Source: Solibacillus silvestris_B (GTDB lineage: Bacteria; Bacillota; Bacilli; Bacillales_A; Planococcaceae). Taken from it: a DNA stretch of 64,000 nt. This document shows positions 62,035-64,000 of this stretch, one piece after another. The position numbers and the translations under genes were made by a program. The notes below the pieces were generated by a model that saw nothing but the letters and a program-made list of their open reading frames with translations, was not told the DNA's origin and made no database searches. Location: positions 1 through 64,000 of the forward strand of contig NZ_JBQCJW010000017.1 of assembly GCF_051967575.1 (NCBI RefSeq), in the 5' to 3' direction. Position 1 is the first letter of the stretch. Every line of letters starts with the position of its first letter.

Positions 62035-63212
62035 GCCGTAACCCCGCCTTCAGATTCAACTAATTTCACGATTTTTTGCGCGCCGTCTGCCATTGAGTCA
62101 GCTGCCACAATGTTTAAACCGGATTCATTTAATAATTTTTTACCAAGCTCAACGTTTGTTCCTTCTAAACGCACAACTAATGGAACTTTTAAGCCGACCT
62201 CTTTTGCAGCTGTAATAACCCCTTTTGCAATGATGTCACACTTCATGATTCCACCGAAAATGTTTACGAAAATACCTTTTACATTTTTGTCCGATAAAAT
62301 AATTTTAAATGCCTCTGTTACTTTTTCGGCTGTTGCACCGCCCCCAACATCCAGGAAGTTGGCCGGTGAGCCGCCGTAGTAGCTAATCGTATCCATCGTT
62401 GCCATTGCAAGACCGGCACCGTTTACCATACAGCCGATATTCCCGTCTAAGGAAATATAGCTTAAGTCATATTTTGACGCTTCAATCTCTTTTGGATCTT
62501 CTTCATCGAAATCGCGCAATTCCACGATATCTTTATGACGATACAGTGCATTCGCATCAAAATTGAACTTTGCATCAAGTGCCACCACTTGGTCATCCCC
62601 TGTTACGACAAGCGGATTGATTTCAACTGTTGATGCATCTTTATCGATAAATGCTTTATAAATGCCTAACATTAACGCTACAGCTTTATTTACCAATTTT
62701 GCCGGAATGTTCATATTAAATGCCATTCGGCGTGCTTGGAAAGCATTCAACCCTGTTACCGGATCAATAATTTCTTTGAAGATTTTTTCCGGATTTGATT
62801 CCGCTACCTCTTCAATATCCATTCCGCCTTCTTCGGAACCCATCATTGTTACTCGAGAAGTTGCACGGTCTAGTACTAAACTTAAGTAGTACTCTTTTTT
62901 AATATCCGAACCTTCTTCTATATAAAGACGCTTCACTTCTTTGCCGTCTGGACCTGTTTGGTGTGTTACTAGAATTTTGCCTAGTAACTCTTTTGCGTAA
63001 GAACGAACTTCATCGAGGTTTTTCGCAATTTTTACACCGCCTGCTTTACCGCGTCCCCCTGCATGAATTTGTGCTTTTACAACTGTTACATTCGAGCCTA
63101 ATTCTTTTGCAGCCTTTACCGCTTCGTCTGGCGAAAATGCTACGCTTCCCTTAGGAACAGCTACACCGTATTTTCTTAATATTTCTTTCCCTTGATACTC
63201 ATGGATATTCAT
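62031..63212 (-). CDS. sucC: Succinyl-CoA synthetase beta subunit
   Basis: Nucleotide-binding subunit of succinyl-CoA synthetase. The 393 residues comprise an ATP-grasp domain (MNIHEYQGKEILRKYGV at the start; KAQIHAGGRGKAGGVK near 46-61) and the C-terminal flavodoxin-like domain (GNIGCMVNGAGLAMATMDTI and the phosphorylation-loop region). ATG 63212 has GGGAGGAT upstream; a 20-residue extension to 63272 would overlap the promoter. Confidence 0.98.
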   Translation of the reverse strand: MNIHEYQGKEILRKYGVAVPKGSVAFSPDEAVKAAKELGSNVTVVKAQIHAGGRGKAGGVKIAKNLDEVRSYAKELLGKILVTHQTGPDGKEVKRLYIEEGSDIKKEYYLSLVLDRATSRVTMMGSEEGGMDIEEVAESNPEKIFKEIIDPVTGLNAFQARRMAFNMNIPAKLVNKAVALMLGIYKAFIDKDASTVEINPLVVTGDDQVVALDAKFNFDANALYRHKDIVELRDFDEEDPKEIEASKYDLSYISLDGNIGCMVNGAGLAMATMDTISYYGGSPANFLDVGGGATAEKVTEAFKIILSDKNVKGIFVNIFGGIMKCDIIAKGVITAAKEVGLKVPLVVRLEGTNVELGKKLLNESGLNIVAADSMADGAQKIVKLVESEGGVTA

Positions 63213-63525
63213 GATACATCCTCCCATCGGACATTTGGAAATTATTCTACTAACATAATCTATTTTATACAATAATTCAGATAATGTCTATATTTGTCAC
63301 ACATGCATTTTTTACTTTATTTTATGTCGAAATATTCTCTATATATAGAATTTATAATTTTCTAAAAGATATATTATACATTCGAAAAACATATTTCGCG
63401 GAAAATAGTGTGAGTTGTTGCCCGTTCATAGATGGATTTCATTAAAAATTCATATTTTTCCCTCTACTAAAACAGAGTCGGCGCTATCATTCTGCTGCTC
63501 TCTAAGATTACAATGATCTTCGGCG
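63213..63525. other. Promoter region of sucCD
   Basis: A gene-free, AT-rich stretch between the ylqH terminator and sucC. It contains the sucC promoter (listed separately) and an ATTCT/AGAAT inverted repeat with a TATATA core near 63334-63351 that might be an operator. Nothing else is recognised. Confidence 0.55.
63262..63290 (-). promoter_or_regulatory. SigA-type promoter of sucCD
   Basis: -35 TAGACA (63285-63290) and -10 TAAAAT (63262-63267) separated by 17 bases on the minus strand, each matching the consensus at five of six positions. It lies about 50 bases upstream of the sucC start. Confidence 0.75.
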
Positions 63526-63564
63526 AAAAAAAAACAGTAAACTAATTTTATAATTTACTGTTTT
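63526..63564 (-). terminator. Terminator after ylqH
   Basis: AAAACAGTAAA (63531-63541) and TTTACTGTTTT (63554-63564) pair perfectly; the ylqH stop codon lies in the loop and a run of Ts follows on the minus strand. Confidence 0.92.
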
Positions 63565-63853
63565 TATTATGTGACGTTAATCTATGCTTTTCATCCAAGT
63601 GGTAAATAAAGGCAAAAACTTCTGCGACGGCTTGATAGAGTTCTTCAGGTATTGATGTATTCAAATCGAGCTGCCCTAAAAGTTCCACTAAGTTTGGGTC
63701 TTCATAAATGGGCACATCATGCATTGTCGCTTGCTCTAATATGTTTTCGGCAATTTTTCCTTTTCCTTTTGCGACGACTGTTGGACCATTGCTTTTTTGC
63801 GGGTCATATGATAATGCAATCGCTTCTTTTCGTACATATTTTTTGTCGCTCAT
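63548..63853 (-). CDS. ylqH: FlhB C-terminal-domain-like protein YlqH
   Basis: A 101-residue protein that matches only the cytoplasmic C-terminal domain of FlhB: REAIALSYDPQ-type opening, PTVVAKGKGKIAENILEQA and VPIYEDPNLVELLGQLDLNTSIPEELYQAVAEVFAFIYHL. It lacks the NPTH autocleavage site (here YDPQ) and all membrane helices. Homologues (YlqH/FlhX) occur in B. subtilis at the same place before sucC. Function is uncertain; it can replace the FlhB C-domain in some systems. The ATG overlaps the preceding ylqG-like stop. Confidence 0.92.
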   Translation of the reverse strand: MSDKKYVRKEAIALSYDPQKSNGPTVVAKGKGKIAENILEQATMHDVPIYEDPNLVELLGQLDLNTSIPEELYQAVAEVFAFIYHLDEKHRLTSHNKNSKL

Positions 63854-64000
63854 ACGCGAATATCCACACCGCCTTGCTGATCTTCTTGTTGGTTTTGAAC
63901 TTTTGTCAACGTTTTTCCTTCCCGCTCTCCAAAAGGTTTGATAAATACACCTGATAATGTATATTCTTTATCGAGCAATCCTGTTTTTAACGACCCTTTT
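63850..64000 (-). CDS. ylqG: C-terminal end of a ylqG-like protein (truncated by the window)
   Basis: An open frame running in from the right edge, encoding about 50 residues that end KVQNQQEDQQGGVDIRV with stop TGA at 63850. Its stop overlaps the ylqH start (GTATGA). B. subtilis has the FliK-like gene ylqG just upstream of ylqH, and the C-terminal GVDIRV ending agrees with what I recall of that family. Only the tail is visible, so the name rests mainly on position. Confidence 0.6.
   Translation of the reverse strand, partial: KGSLKTGLLDKEYTLSGVFIKPFGEREGKTLTKVQNQQEDQQGGVDIRV

Noticed and set aside
61738..62379. 213-codon plus-strand frame
   Set aside because: Lies antisense to sucD/sucC, which are certain; it is an ORF shadow rich in Cys/Arg with no family resemblance.
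63334..63351. Operator palindrome upstream of sucC
   Set aside because: Only five-base arms around a TATATA core, which is common in AT-rich intergenic DNA.
1..64000. CRISPR array, prophage, tRNA/rRNA genes or defence island
   Set aside because: No regularly spaced repeats, phage genes, cloverleaf-type sequences or defence genes were seen in reading the window.

Overview
The window is a stretch of a low-GC Gram-positive chromosome of the order Bacillales. Gene content and gene order match the Bacillus subtilis ylqG-to-rbfA region almost gene for gene, and every protein-coding gene I accept lies on the minus strand. The proteins resemble the Lysinibacillus/Solibacillus side of the order (Planococcaceae/Caryophanaceae) more than Bacillus proper; that placement is inference from general sequence character, not a computed phylogeny.

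Layout, read in the direction of transcription (from high to low coordinates). 64000-53.4 kb: the end of a ylqG-like gene, the FlhB-C-terminal-like gene ylqH, sucCD (TCA cycle), dprA (DNA uptake/recombination), topA, trmFO, and the xerC-hslV-hslU-codY group (codVWXY in B. subtilis). 52.6-51.8 kb: a gap of about 800 bases. 51.8-23.1 kb: a complete fla/che operon (rod and basal body flgBC-fliE-fliF, switch fliG/M/Y, export fliHIJ and fliOPQR-flhBA, hook flgD/flgE and fliK, placement flhF-flhG, chemotaxis cheY/B/A/W/C/D, then sigD and swrB) with two small genes of unknown function near its end. 23.1-13.2 kb: rpsB-tsf-pyrH-frr (translation, UMP kinase), uppS-cdsA-dxr (isoprenoid and phospholipid synthesis), rseP and proS. 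13.1-6.1 kb: polC split by a group II intron. 5.7-0.4 kb: the rimP-nusA-rnpM-ylxQ-infB-ylxP-rbfA cluster (ribosome maturation, elongation and initiation), ending in a terminator and a gene-free, repeat-bearing left edge.

The most striking feature is the 2651-base group II intron (7524-10174) inserted in polC, the essential replicative polymerase gene, inside the codons of the catalytic PDIDLN motif. Removing it rejoins the reading frame exactly (2929 + 1406 = 4335 bases, 1444 residues), so the cell must splice this intron to replicate. It encodes a full reverse transcriptase/maturase with an intact YADD motif and an HNH domain.

Other signals worth attention: a strong terminator followed by an extended -10 promoter that appear to uncouple sigD from the fla/che operon; a GC-rich hairpin between the only good Shine-Dalgarno sequence and the start codon of flbD/swrD; a pseudoknot-capable leader between rseP and proS; a hairpin element with AGGA-containing loops upstream of rimP; and a 22-base perfect palindrome between frr and uppS. 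I see no CRISPR array, prophage, tRNA, rRNA or defence cluster.
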